Positions 44,866 through 53,512 of a DNA stretch of 64,000 nucleotides are shown one piece after another. Source of the stretch: Alphaproteobacteria bacterium (GTDB lineage Bacteria; Pseudomonadota; Alphaproteobacteria; TMED109); NCBI GenBank assembly GCA_022819905.1, contig JAJEGJ010000104.1, forward strand, positions 1 through 64,000. The letters are read 5' to 3'. Within the stretch, counting starts at the first letter, position 1. Every line of letters starts with the position of its first letter. A program made the translations under genes and the position numbers. Under the pieces are notes generated by a model. It saw only the letters and a program-made list of their open reading frames with translations. It did not search any database and had not been told where the DNA came from.

Positions 44866-46257
44866 ATGGCGTTTCGGAATGACCCTGACGGCACCAGGCT
44901 GCCGGTCAAAGTTGATCCCACATCGAATGGCGAGTTTGTGCCGGTGCCGCTGGATCCGGTTAATCGCGGCGCCAATCGCCTGGCACACGAGTGGGCGAAC
45001 GAGAACGCCAGGCGTCTGGGTCTCTCCCGGCGGGCATTTCTGGTGTCCTCAGCCGGTGCGGCCACGGCACTCCTCGCCTTCAATCGGGCGAATGCTGATG
45101 CAGGTCGAACGGGAGGCTTCTTCGATATCCCGCAGGTTGCCGCGCTCGATGTCGAAGCGGCAAGAGAAAGCCTTGAAGGTCGTGAGTTCGTGTTCGACGT
45201 GCAGGGTCACTTTGTCGGCCAGCACGGTTTGGGACGGGTTGGGCTCGGTGGATCCGAAGAATTCATCAAGGACATTTTCCTGGATTCGGACACCGACATG
45301 ATGGTCCTGTCCTTCATTCCCTCGAATCGGGAACGTGAACTGCTGACGATCCAGGAAGCGGATGAAACCCGCCGGATCATCGACGCCATGGAGGGAAGCC
45401 ATCGCCTGCTGATTCACGGCCGCGTCAATCCCAATCAGGACAGGGACTTGGACGGCATGGACGAACTGGCCGAACGATGGGGGGTCTCGGCCTGGAAGAC
45501 ATATACGCAGTGGGGTCCGGACGGCGCGCCGGGTTTCTTTCTGCACGAGCCGGGTCCCGGTATTGCCCTGATCGAGAAAGCGCGCGCGCTCGGAGTCAAG
45601 AACATCTGCGTGCACAAGGGCCTACCGTTCGGTCGCCGGTCCTACCAGCACAGTTTGTGCACCGATATCGGGCCCGCCGCCAAGATGTTCCCCGACGTGA
45701 ATTTCCTCGTGTACCACTCCGGTTACATCAGCGGCGAAACGGAGGGGCCGTACGACCCCGAGCGAGGCGAAGGCATCGATGAACTGATTCGCTCGGTCGA
45801 AGAAGGCGGGATCGGGCGCAACGCCAACGTCTACGCCGAGCTGGGCAGTACTTGGCGGTTCCTGATGCGGGATCCTGATGGCGCCGCACACGTGATCGGC
45901 AAGCTCGTGAAACACATCGGCGAGCGCAACGTGCTCTATGGATCCGACTGCATCTGGTACGGCTCACCGCAGGATCAAATCCAGGCCTTCCGGACCTTCC
46001 AGATTTCCGAAGCGTTGCAGGAAGCTCACGGCTACGCGCCGATGACCGACGCATTGCGGGCACGCATCTTTGGGCTCAACGCGGCGAGGGTCTATGGAAT
46101 CGACGTGGAGGAAGTGCTCCAGAGGGCAGGCAGTGATCGCGTCGGCCAGCAGCGCGCGGAATATCGGACTGCGCCCGATCCACATTTCCTGACGTTTGGC
46201 CCAACGACCAAGGGCGAATTTGCCGCCCTGCTCAAGGCCCGCGGCGGGCCGCTCTAG
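44866..46257 (+). CDS. Tat-exported amidohydrolase-family protein
   Basis: A 463-residue metal-dependent hydrolase of the amidohydrolase-2 type. A twin-arginine signal (LSRRAFLVSSAGAATALLAF) begins only about 52 residues in, after a long charged leader; AAGGAGG before the ATG supports this start. The barrel motifs are FDVQGHFVGQH (first-strand His pair, here QGH), VHKGLPFG, VYHSGY and GSDCIWYGSP with the metal-site Asp. The first HxH is altered, so metal binding may differ. The substrate is unknown; relatives include decarboxylases. Confidence 0.82.
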   Translation: MAFRNDPDGTRLPVKVDPTSNGEFVPVPLDPVNRGANRLAHEWANENARRLGLSRRAFLVSSAGAATALLAFNRANADAGRTGGFFDIPQVAALDVEAARESLEGREFVFDVQGHFVGQHGLGRVGLGGSEEFIKDIFLDSDTDMMVLSFIPSNRERELLTIQEADETRRIIDAMEGSHRLLIHGRVNPNQDRDLDGMDELAERWGVSAWKTYTQWGPDGAPGFFLHEPGPGIALIEKARALGVKNICVHKGLPFGRRSYQHSLCTDIGPAAKMFPDVNFLVYHSGYISGETEGPYDPERGEGIDELIRSVEEGGIGRNANVYAELGSTWRFLMRDPDGAAHVIGKLVKHIGERNVLYGSDCIWYGSPQDQIQAFRTFQISEALQEAHGYAPMTDALRARIFGLNAARVYGIDVEEVLQRAGSDRVGQQRAEYRTAPDPHFLTFGPTTKGEFAALLKARGGPL

Positions 46258-46422
46258 GCGGTCTGCCGGCGTGCAGCATTTGGGCGAACGGGGCCCTCAT
46301 CCCGGCTCAGGAGACAATGGATCCTCAAGCGCGACCGGGCGCAGCAGCAAGCAGGTTGCGGTCGCCTGAATCGCGCAGACAACCGCTCTCCGAACCTTGG
46401 CTCACGCCTGTCGCCGTTCGGG

Positions 46423-46890
46423 CTACGCGGTCCGGTTCCGGTATGCGCGTTCGATCAAGTGATCTGCCGAGATCGGCCCTGGACCCTTCGCCACCACGTA
46501 GAGCAGCACGAAGAACCAAAGAATATGGAAGGTCCAGAAGCCCTCCGGCGCCACGATCTGGATGACAATGGTCATGACGAACAGCGCCAGGGCGGACAGC
46601 CTGGTGGCGAGCCCGACCACCAGCAGGACCGGGAGGATGTTTTCGGCAAGCGCCGCGAGGTGCGCCGATAGCACTGGAAAGGGCATTCCGAACTCGTGCT
46701 CGAACAGGAAGATGGTGCTGTCATTCACTGAGAACCCGCTGATCTTCGCCTGTCCTGACCGAAAGAAAGTTGGCGCGATTGCCACCCTCGCCAGAAGCTG
46801 CAGCAACCAGTCCGGGATCCGTGACATCACTGCGTTCGCGCAGCTCACGATCTTACCGAGCTGCCTCAGGCCGTTCGCTGGTGCACTCAT
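46423..46890 (-). CDS. DoxX-family membrane protein of the bufferin operon
   Basis: A 155-residue DoxX-type protein with four predicted helices, including VAIAPTFFRSGQAKISGF, LPVLLVVGLATRLSALALFV and ILWFFVLLYVVAKG. Its ATG overlaps the stop of bufC in an ATGA. DoxX genes regularly close bufferin operons, where a link to oxidation or sulfur chemistry has been suggested; the role here is inferred from position. Confidence 0.85.
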   Translation of the reverse strand: MSAPANGLRQLGKIVSCANAVMSRIPDWLLQLLARVAIAPTFFRSGQAKISGFSVNDSTIFLFEHEFGMPFPVLSAHLAALAENILPVLLVVGLATRLSALALFVMTIVIQIVAPEGFWTFHILWFFVLLYVVAKGPGPISADHLIERAYRNRTA

Positions 46891-47702
46891 GACGGGTCTC
46901 CATCATCGGAATTACTGGTATCCGCGGCGAGCCGATAGTCCGTAAACGTCCCGCCTGCAAAGAATCCTGCAAGGTGTCCTTGAAGATCAAAGCTTGGGTC
47001 CAACCGGCAAGCTGCCTCCCAGGCTCCGCCCAATGTCAGTCCCTTGCTCAACGCGAACCCGAAGTGATAGCCGGCCTCCGAAAGTGTGCGTACTTCCACC
47101 TCCGTATCCGGCCGTATGACCATAAGCCATTCAGGTCCGCCCTCAACTTCAATGGGGGCGTCGGGTTCGGTCTCATCGCGTCCCAGCCGCCATATCTTGG
47201 ACACCGGAAAACGTGATTCCAGCCATTCGCAGCTCGGGTGTACCGCCAACTCGATCATGCTCATCCGGTCCGGCGGGACAGCCCCGAGTTCACCGATCTG
47301 CAGGCTTGGCGCCTCCGCGGCGGCATAGGCGCGATGCCACGCCACTTCCAGCCGCGCCACATCGGCAAACCAGGCGTAGGCAGCTGCGGCCTCGTAACTG
47401 GAGACAAAGTCGGGAAATTCGAACCCGTATTCGACCAGACGGCCATGGGGCGGGGGGTGGGTTCGGGCAAAGTCTGCAGCGATCCGCTCAAAGAACGCCT
47501 GGCCCATGAGGCGACACAGAGAGGGATACAGGGTTTCCATGGCCCTGACTACCGCGTAGGCGATGTTGTTTCGATAGACGTTGAGCCGCGTGGTGATATC
47601 GGGGCCGGCGGAGGGCCGCGCGAGCAGTTCCGTGATTCTCTCGTCGCCGCCTTCCTCCATGGCGGTTCGAAAGGCCGATTGGATTTCAGCGAGACCGGAC
47701 AA
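46887..47702 (-). CDS. bufC: DUF2063 protein BufC, partner of BufB
   Basis: A 271-residue protein with an N-terminal DUF2063 domain (LAEIQSAFRTAMEEGG, ITTRLNVYRNNIAYAVVRAM, LYPSLCRLMGQAFFERIA) that helps the MNIO enzyme bind its precursor peptide. I chose the TTG 10 bases after the bufB stop because the domain begins there; the open frame upstream is antisense-frame noise inside bufB. No strong ribosome site is visible, so coupling to bufB is likely. Confidence 0.87.
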   Translation of the reverse strand: MSGLAEIQSAFRTAMEEGGDERITELLARPSAGPDITTRLNVYRNNIAYAVVRAMETLYPSLCRLMGQAFFERIAADFARTHPPPHGRLVEYGFEFPDFVSSYEAAAAYAWFADVARLEVAWHRAYAAAEAPSLQIGELGAVPPDRMSMIELAVHPSCEWLESRFPVSKIWRLGRDETEPDAPIEVEGGPEWLMVIRPDTEVEVRTLSEAGYHFGFALSKGLTLGGAWEAACRLDPSFDLQGHLAGFFAGGTFTDYRLAADTSNSDDGDPS

Positions 47703-47712
47703 TACGCATACC

Positions 47713-48663
47713 CTACGTGCCCGGATCGACACGAACCGGTGCCAACTTGGCACTGTCCCTGACCGGCGGGGACCAATCGTCGCCCACGTGGGTGATGTGC
47801 TCGCGCATGATCCGTGCGGCCATTTGCGCCTCAGCAACCAGATCGCGCAGCTGCGGCAGGTTGGCGTCCCGTTCGACCAGCGTCGGCGTCGGTCCCCGGC
47901 GCTGAATGACGGTGCGGTAGAGGTCCCACACGCCCGCCGACACCGGTGAACCGTGATCGTCGATACGAATGGTCTGTCCACTTGCCTGATCGACCGCGTG
48001 ACCGGCCAGATGGATTTCTTCGACAGCCTCCAGGTCGAATGCGTCGAGCCACTCGATCGGGTCGAACCCCTGATTGAACGAAGAAACAAAGAGGTTATTC
48101 ACGTCCAACAGCAGGCCGCAGCCCGTCCGTTGGGACAGTTCACGGAGGAATTCAGGTTCCGGGATCTCTGGTTCGGAAAACTGGAGATACGCCGAGGGAT
48201 TTTCGATCAAGAGGGTTCGGCCAAGACGATCCTGCGCCCGGCAGACGTTGGCCGACACGATTCGCAGCGTTTCGTGGGTCAGGGGGAGCGGGAGCAGGTC
48301 GGCGAAGAACGTGTCCTCGATCCGACTCCATGAGAGATGTTCGGAAACGACAAAGGGCTCAAACCGATCGATCAGGACAGACAATCGATCAAGGTGGCCG
48401 GGCGACGGAGGTTCGACCGACCCAAGCGACATGCCCACCCCGTGCAGGGACAGGGGGTAATGGCTTCGGATGGCTTCCAGGTATCGGAGCGGCGGGCCGC
48501 CCGCAATCATGTAGTTCTCGGGATGAACCTCGAACCAGTCCACTGGCGGGGAGGCGTCCAGTACCTCCTTGTAGAACTGTGCCTTGAGGCCGATACCACT
48601 GCTCTGGGCCACAGGCCGGTCCGGGGCAACTGCCGATGCCGCCTCAACTGATGCGTCAGGCAT
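47713..48663 (-). CDS. bufB: MNIO-family bufferin-modifying enzyme BufB (DUF692)
   Basis: A 316-residue multinuclear non-haem iron oxidative enzyme. Established work on the family shows that it converts Cys residues of the BufA precursor to oxygenated heterocycles that bind copper. The TIM-barrel motifs are GIGLKAQFYKEVLDASPPVD, FEVHPENYM, LSLHGVGMSLG, SEHLSWS, ENPSAY, LLLDVNNLFVSSFN and EIHLAGH, together giving the His, Glu, Asp and Asn iron ligands. It lies 52 bases after bufA and is coupled to bufC. Confidence 0.93.
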   Translation of the reverse strand: MPDASVEAASAVAPDRPVAQSSGIGLKAQFYKEVLDASPPVDWFEVHPENYMIAGGPPLRYLEAIRSHYPLSLHGVGMSLGSVEPPSPGHLDRLSVLIDRFEPFVVSEHLSWSRIEDTFFADLLPLPLTHETLRIVSANVCRAQDRLGRTLLIENPSAYLQFSEPEIPEPEFLRELSQRTGCGLLLDVNNLFVSSFNQGFDPIEWLDAFDLEAVEEIHLAGHAVDQASGQTIRIDDHGSPVSAGVWDLYRTVIQRRGPTPTLVERDANLPQLRDLVAEAQMAARIMREHITHVGDDWSPPVRDSAKLAPVRVDPGT

Positions 48664-48715
48664 ACGCGGCTGCCCCGGTCCGGGTGACAGGATGTCAGTG
48701 GATCAGATGAACCGA

Positions 48716-48988
48716 TCAGCTCTCCTCGAGGCTGCCGCCGACCAGCTTCTCGCAGAGGCCCGCAGGCACAAGAATCCAGGCATTCTTCTGGCCATCCACG
48801 GTTGAGGTGCCCTGGCACGTGGTGCCTTCACCAGCCGCACAGTCGTTCTGACCGGCCTTTGCAATGCCGTAGCATTTTTCCATGTCGCCTTCGGCGGACA
48901 GTGCCGTCGTTGCCGGGGCGGCCACCAAGAGCGCGGTCAGTGCCCCCGCTACGACCATGGCGGCGGAAGCCCGTTTGTGATCAGCCAT
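48716..48988 (-). CDS. bufA: bufferin precursor BufA (DUF2282)
   Basis: A 90-residue DUF2282 peptide with a signal sequence ([20 protein letters not shown], likely cut after LSA near residue 32) and four Cys in the mature part: C39 in [11 protein letters not shown]50 in NDCAAG, C58 in TTCQG and C79 in AGLCEK. These are the substrates for BufB. The modified peptide is exported and buffers copper in the periplasm. GAGAGGAA precedes the ATG. First gene of the bufA-bufB-bufC-doxX operon. Confidence 0.92.
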   Translation of the reverse strand: MADHKRASAAMVVAGALTALLVAAPATTALSAEGDMEKCYGIAKAGQNDCAAGEGTTCQGTSTVDGQKNAWILVPAGLCEKLVGGSLEES

Positions 48989-49583
48989 TTTCTGGTTCCT
49001 CTCAGGAATTAGACGAAGGTCATGCCGGAAACCGTCAACCAACGGTTTCGCCAATTGTGAACATTCCCACCGTGTGCGGCGAGAGTGAATTCAAACGGCA
49101 TACACGAGATATATGTTTGGCAAGCCGCCGTGACCACGTGGCCTTGACAGTTGGTGTCACATGTCGCACCAGCCGGTCGCCGCCTCGTGACGGCGCTCGT
49201 TTGCTTCCTGCGTCGAGCCCCGATCTGGATGCGGGGAACGCTGGCCGGCATCCCTGCCCGGAGCACTCGGTCGGCCGAAACCCGATACTTGACGCAGGGA
49301 AGGCGCCTCGGCGGCGTGGTTCGGCAGCAAGCCGGCCCGGCAACGCGCTTGGCGAGGGAAAGGCGTCCGAGCACCGGTCGTTCAGAACGCCGGTAAAGGC
49401 TACTCGTACAGGCAGCAATGTGTATAACCGTTGCGCGGCTCGGGCTATGGCTTGTGGTGCATGTGCTTGCGCCCGGTGGCTCTGCGCCAAGCCCGGGGGC
49501 CCGTTCGCGCGGTAGTGGGCGGCCATGCGTGATCCCAACTTGGGTCGCGCCAGCGAGTGAACCCCTCTGCGGAGTGCATTGTC
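48989..49583. other. intergenic region between bufA and the GST gene
   Basis: About 595 bases, promoter region for the divergently transcribed bufferin operon and GST. The first 60 bases hold the dyad at 49028-49049. The rest is GC-rich without a supported gene. Confidence 0.5.
49028..49049 (-). promoter_or_regulatory. operator-like dyad upstream of bufA
   Basis: GAAACCGT and ACGGTTTC form a perfect 8-bp inverted repeat with a six-base spacer, 40-60 bases before the bufA ATG. On the minus strand the spacer and right arm contain TTGACG, followed 19 bases later by TCTAAT, a weak promoter-like pair. A repressor bound here would block that promoter. It does not match copper-responsive CueR or CsoR boxes that I know. 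Confidence 0.5.
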
Positions 49584-50216
49584 TTGAAACTCTACGATTT
49601 CGGCCCTGCGGCCAATTCCAAACGCGTACGCATGTTCCTTGTGGAAAAGAACATGGACGTGCCCATCGTCGAATTGAACGTTCGGGATGATGACCAGTTC
49701 AAAGAACCCTACACCTCAATGAATCCGTTTCACTGCGTACCATTTCTTGAACTCGATGATGGCACGGTGATCGCTGAATCGATCTCAGTCTGCCGGTATC
49801 TCGAGGAGCTGCAGCCGGAACCGTCGATGTTTGGTCGTACGGCCGTGGAGCGGGCGACGATCGACATGTGGAATCGCAGGGTGGAGCTCGACGGCTTCAT
49901 GCCGATCTTGCATGCGACGCGAAACCAGGTCCCTCTGTTCGCAGGCCGCGTCGTGCCAGGAACGCGTGCGGACTTGCCCCAGTTGCCCGCAATGGTGGAA
50001 CGCGGTCAAGAGATGCTGCACATTTTCCTGGAACGTCTGGATCCGCAACTGGCAGGCAATCAGTTTGTTGCGGGGGACGAGGTCAGCATCGCCGACATTA
50101 CCTGTTTCTTCGTGATCAATATGGCCAATCGCTTTGAGATGGGCGTGCAGGAACGGTATCCGGGCATTCATCGTTGGCATTCGGAGTTTTCTGAGCGTCC
50201 ATCAGCGAGTGCCTGA
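49584..50216 (+). CDS. glutathione S-transferase family protein
   Basis: A 210-residue GST with an N-terminal thioredoxin fold (KLYDFGPAANSKRVRMFLVE, then the cis-Pro in HCVPFLELDDGTVIAESISV) and an all-helical C-terminal domain with VSIADITCFF. I chose the TTG giving MKLYDFGP, with GGAG 9 bases upstream; a GTG at 49557 would add nine residues. The conserved EDG-like ESxS motif that holds glutathione is ESIS. Substrate is unknown. Confidence 0.9.
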   Translation: MKLYDFGPAANSKRVRMFLVEKNMDVPIVELNVRDDDQFKEPYTSMNPFHCVPFLELDDGTVIAESISVCRYLEELQPEPSMFGRTAVERATIDMWNRRVELDGFMPILHATRNQVPLFAGRVVPGTRADLPQLPAMVERGQEMLHIFLERLDPQLAGNQFVAGDEVSIADITCFFVINMANRFEMGVQERYPGIHRWHSEFSERPSASA

Positions 50217-50358
50217 ACAAACGGACGTTTCCCGTGCGTCTTGAGCGTGTGGCCGGGGCGCCGGTAGTCCACGTGACATGCGGGATGGCCTCGACAGAAG
50301 GTGACGCTGGCCGGACGGCCGCCGTGGTGCCCGTTGTTACGGCATCGAAGGTCGCCCG

Positions 50359-51207
50359 CTATTGGCCGACCGGGCTCTGTCCGCCGCGCTTTCGCAGGTA
50401 TTCCACCACGCCCAACAGGACGAGTACGAATGCGACCAGGAACGTAGCCACCGCAAGTATTTCCGGGCTGATCTGTTCGCGAATGCCGGCCCACATCTGC
50501 CTGGGGATGGTGCGTTGCTCAAGTCCTCCGAGGAACAATACGGTGACTACCTCGTCAAATGACGCGGCAAATGCGAACAGCGCCCCCGCGATGACGCCGG
50601 GGGCAATCAACGGCAACTGGATGCGACGAAACGCCGCAAACGGTCCAGCGCCCAGGCTCGCGGCGGCCCGCGTTAAGTTTCGGTCGAAGCCCGCGAGCGT
50701 CGCGGTCACGGTAATCACCACAAATGGCGTGCCGAGAGCGGCATGGGCGAGGATCAGGCTGAGATGGGTTTGTGAGAGGCCTAGGTTCGAATAGAAGAAA
50801 AACATCCCGGCAGCCGAGATGATGATCGGCGTGATCATCGGTGATATCAGCAGACCCGTAACGAGAGCACGGCCAGGCATCGCCGGACTGGCCAATCCAA
50901 GCGCGGCCAGAACTCCGAGGATGGTGGCGATGGCTGCCGCCGCGAGGCCAATGAACAGGCTGTTGGTCAGGGCGAGTCGCCACTCCTCGTCCTCGACGAC
51001 GCTGCGGTACCAGCGCAACGAATAGGCATCGGCGTCAAGAGCCAGCATGCCTTCGCTGAAAGTGAAGTACGGTTCTGCGTTGAAACTGAGGGGAATCACC
51101 ACCAGCATCGGTGCAATCAGGAAGACGAAGACCGCAGCACAGAATGCGAGGTGCAGCCACCGCGCCAGGCGGTCGCCAAAGCTGAACGTTGCCGTCTTCG
51201 ACGTCAT
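50359..51207 (-). CDS. ABC importer permease, PotC-like
   Basis: A 282-residue inner-membrane subunit with six predicted helices and the cytoplasmic EAA-type loop (RAAASLGAGPFAAFRRIQLP) that contacts the ATPase. It belongs to the spermidine/putrescine-type importer with the three genes upstream. Its ATG overlaps the stop of the PotB-like gene by one base. Confidence 0.93.
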   Translation of the reverse strand: MTSKTATFSFGDRLARWLHLAFCAAVFVFLIAPMLVVIPLSFNAEPYFTFSEGMLALDADAYSLRWYRSVVEDEEWRLALTNSLFIGLAAAAIATILGVLAALGLASPAMPGRALVTGLLISPMITPIIISAAGMFFFYSNLGLSQTHLSLILAHAALGTPFVVITVTATLAGFDRNLTRAAASLGAGPFAAFRRIQLPLIAPGVIAGALFAFAASFDEVVTVLFLGGLEQRTIPRQMWAGIREQISPEILAVATFLVAFVLVLLGVVEYLRKRGGQSPVGQ

Positions 51208-52403
51208 CAGGTGAAGCGCATCCGCTCGACGCCCACCAGCCGGTTGAACAGTAAGAACAGGAGCACCACGCAGACCAGCAGGATCGCCCCCAGTGCAGCG
51301 GCAAGACCCCAGTTGAGGGACTGCTGCATGTGGTAGGCGATCAGGTTGGAGATCAGCTGGCCCGTGCGGCCGCCGACCAGGGCGGGCGTGATGTAGTAGC
51401 CGATCGATAGGATGAAGACGAGCAGCGACCCGGCCGCGATACCGGGCAGAGTCTGCGGCCAGTACACGCGGATGAACGCCTGTGGGAAGGATGCGCCGAG
51501 AGCTGCCGCCGCCCGCATTTGGGACGGCGCAATGGTTCGCATGACGGCGTAGAGCGGCAGGACCATAAAGGGCAGGAGGATCTGGGTCATCGCGACCAAG
51601 GTGCCGGTCATGTTGTAGATCATCGGGATGCGACCTTCCTCGGTGGTCAGCCCGACGGCGACCAAGAGATCGTTGATGACCCCCTGGTTTTGGAGAAGGA
51701 CAATCCAGGAGGTGGTACGGACCAGCAGCGAAGTCCAGAAGGGCACCAGCACAAGCAGCAACAGCAGATTTGATCGGGAGGGAGGGCTATTGGCGATCAG
51801 ATAGGCCACCGGATAGCCAAGGATCAGGCAAATCACGGTGATCACGACGCTGACCATCAAAGTGCGTCCCAGCAGCGACAGGTAGATGCGCTGATCCGGC
51901 GGCTGGGCCACCACGTTTCCTGCTGTGTCCCGCTCTAGGTCAAGCGCATGCAGGAAATGTCGAAGCGTGTACCGTTCCCCCGACCGCTGAATCGCGCGCC
52001 ACGCCTTCGGTTCGTTCCAAATGGGAGCGGCGGCAATCATGGCTTCCCGCCAGGATCCAGGGTCGGCGTCGCGGAGTTGGCGTGCCGTGCGGACGATCGC
52101 ACTTCGCATACCGGCTTCGAGGCGATTGACGCGTGTGGCGACGCCACCGAGGGAACGTTGCTGGTGCAGCGACAGGAGTTCCCGTCCCAACACCTCAAAT
52201 ACGTCTTCGCTGGGAAGCGCCACGCCGTCCCAATTGTTGAGCATCGCGAGGGTGTCGGGGAGGGAGTCGGCGACCAGCGGTTCGTGGACGCTTCGAGCCA
52301 GCATCAGCCCCAGCGGCGCGAGAAACGTCACACCGATAAAGGCTACAAGCGGCAGCGTTAGAGCGGCCGCCCGTACCCGCGCAGCTGCTAGCGAGAGAGC
52401 CAC
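51207..52403 (-). CDS. ABC importer permease, PotB-like with long periplasmic loop
   Basis: A 398-residue permease. The first helix (LPLVAFIGVTFLAPLGLMLA) is followed by an insertion of about 140 residues before the remaining five helices, longer than the loop of E. coli PotB but seen in alphaproteobacterial relatives. The EAA-type loop is RAAAALGASFPQAFIRVYWP. The GTG start overlaps the end of the binding-protein gene by 16 bases. Confidence 0.92.
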   Translation of the reverse strand: MALSLAAARVRAAALTLPLVAFIGVTFLAPLGLMLARSVHEPLVADSLPDTLAMLNNWDGVALPSEDVFEVLGRELLSLHQQRSLGGVATRVNRLEAGMRSAIVRTARQLRDADPGSWREAMIAAAPIWNEPKAWRAIQRSGERYTLRHFLHALDLERDTAGNVVAQPPDQRIYLSLLGRTLMVSVVITVICLILGYPVAYLIANSPPSRSNLLLLLVLVPFWTSLLVRTTSWIVLLQNQGVINDLLVAVGLTTEEGRIPMIYNMTGTLVAMTQILLPFMVLPLYAVMRTIAPSQMRAAAALGASFPQAFIRVYWPQTLPGIAAGSLLVFILSIGYYITPALVGGRTGQLISNLIAYHMQQSLNWGLAAALGAILLVCVVLLFLLFNRLVGVERMRFT

Positions 52404-53500
52404 GCGCTAAAGCGTTCGTTCATTTCCTCGCCGTGGTCGCTCCACCACTCCCAGTTGTTCCGTACCACGCGACCCATGTTCTCGGGAGCGCTGGGCATGT
52501 GCGGGCGCATCTCCACACCGGTCTCGTGGTGGGTGGAGATCAGGTCGATTCCCGAGCGGCGCGTTGGACTGTAGGCAATGTAATGGCCGATTGCCGCCAT
52601 GTTTTCCACTCGGGAAGCAAACAACAGATAGCTTCTCGCAGCTTCCAGCTTGGGTGTTCCGGCGACGATGGCGAACTGCCCGTAGTCCAGAACCTGACCA
52701 TCCCACACAATGGTGAAGGGTTGCTGTTCCAGGACCTGGGCATTGAAGATGCGGCCGTTGTACGCGGTGCTCATGACTACTTCCTGGTCAGCCAGCATTT
52801 GCGGCGGTTGGGCACCGGCCTCCCACCAGACAATGTGTTCCTTGATCGTATCGAGCTTGCTAAAGGCCCGGTGTACGCCTTCCGGGGTGTTCAGAACGGC
52901 ATAGATCTCTTCCGGCGAAACGCCGTCCGCCAGCAGCGCGAACTCAAGGTTCGCAGCGGCTGTCCGGCGCATAGCACGACGTCCGGGAAACTTCTCGAGG
53001 TCGAAAAAATCCTCGATGGTGGAGGGCCGCTGACCGGTGAAGCTCTCGTTGTTGTAGGCGTAGACGGTGGAATAGAAGATCCCGCCGCCGCCGCATTCCG
53101 AGTACGTCCCCTCGAAGTAGTCGTCGCGCGCGGGTGTGCCGTCGGGGGCCGGCGGCAGCTCATCGATGTCGATGACCTCGAACAGACCCTCGTCGCATCC
53201 ACGCGCCAGGTCCGCGAACTCCAGGTCGACGACATCCCAGTGAACGTTGCCGGTCTCTACCTGTGCACGGATCTGCGCGAGGCCGCCGTTGTAGCTTTCC
53301 AGCCGGACCTCGATGCTCGTCTCGTCGGTGAACGGATCCAACACTGCCTTCTTGCAGGCTTCCGCATACGAACCGCCCCAGGACACCACGGTTACCGATT
53401 CATTGGCCGCCGCCTGGGTGCCGGCGACGCCGATCAGTGCCAGGGTGGCGATGAAGCCGTGGGTGCAGATGTGAATCGTGATGTGAGATAGTCGGCGCAT
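52388..53500 (-). CDS. ABC importer binding protein, PotD/PotF-like
   Basis: A 370-residue periplasmic binding protein with a signal peptide (to about residue 33, after TQAAA). The mature part starts ESVTVVSWGGSYAEACKKAV, the fold of spermidine/putrescine binders, and contains VVDLEFADLARGCDEGLFEV and GVSPEEIYAVLNTPEGVHRA. Polyamine, or a related cationic or carboxylate compound, is the likely ligand; the exact one cannot be told. 12 bases after the ATPase gene. Confidence 0.92.
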   Translation of the reverse strand: MRRLSHITIHICTHGFIATLALIGVAGTQAAANESVTVVSWGGSYAEACKKAVLDPFTDETSIEVRLESYNGGLAQIRAQVETGNVHWDVVDLEFADLARGCDEGLFEVIDIDELPPAPDGTPARDDYFEGTYSECGGGGIFYSTVYAYNNESFTGQRPSTIEDFFDLEKFPGRRAMRRTAAANLEFALLADGVSPEEIYAVLNTPEGVHRAFSKLDTIKEHIVWWEAGAQPPQMLADQEVVMSTAYNGRIFNAQVLEQQPFTIVWDGQVLDYGQFAIVAGTPKLEAARSYLLFASRVENMAAIGHYIAYSPTRRSGIDLISTHHETGVEMRPHMPSAPENMGRVVRNNWEWWSDHGEEMNERFSAWLSR

Positions 53501-53512
53501 AAGCCCTTTCTC

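Noticed and set aside
47703-48089. Upstream extension of bufC
   Set aside because: Lies inside bufB in another frame; the DUF2063 domain begins at the TTG at 47702.
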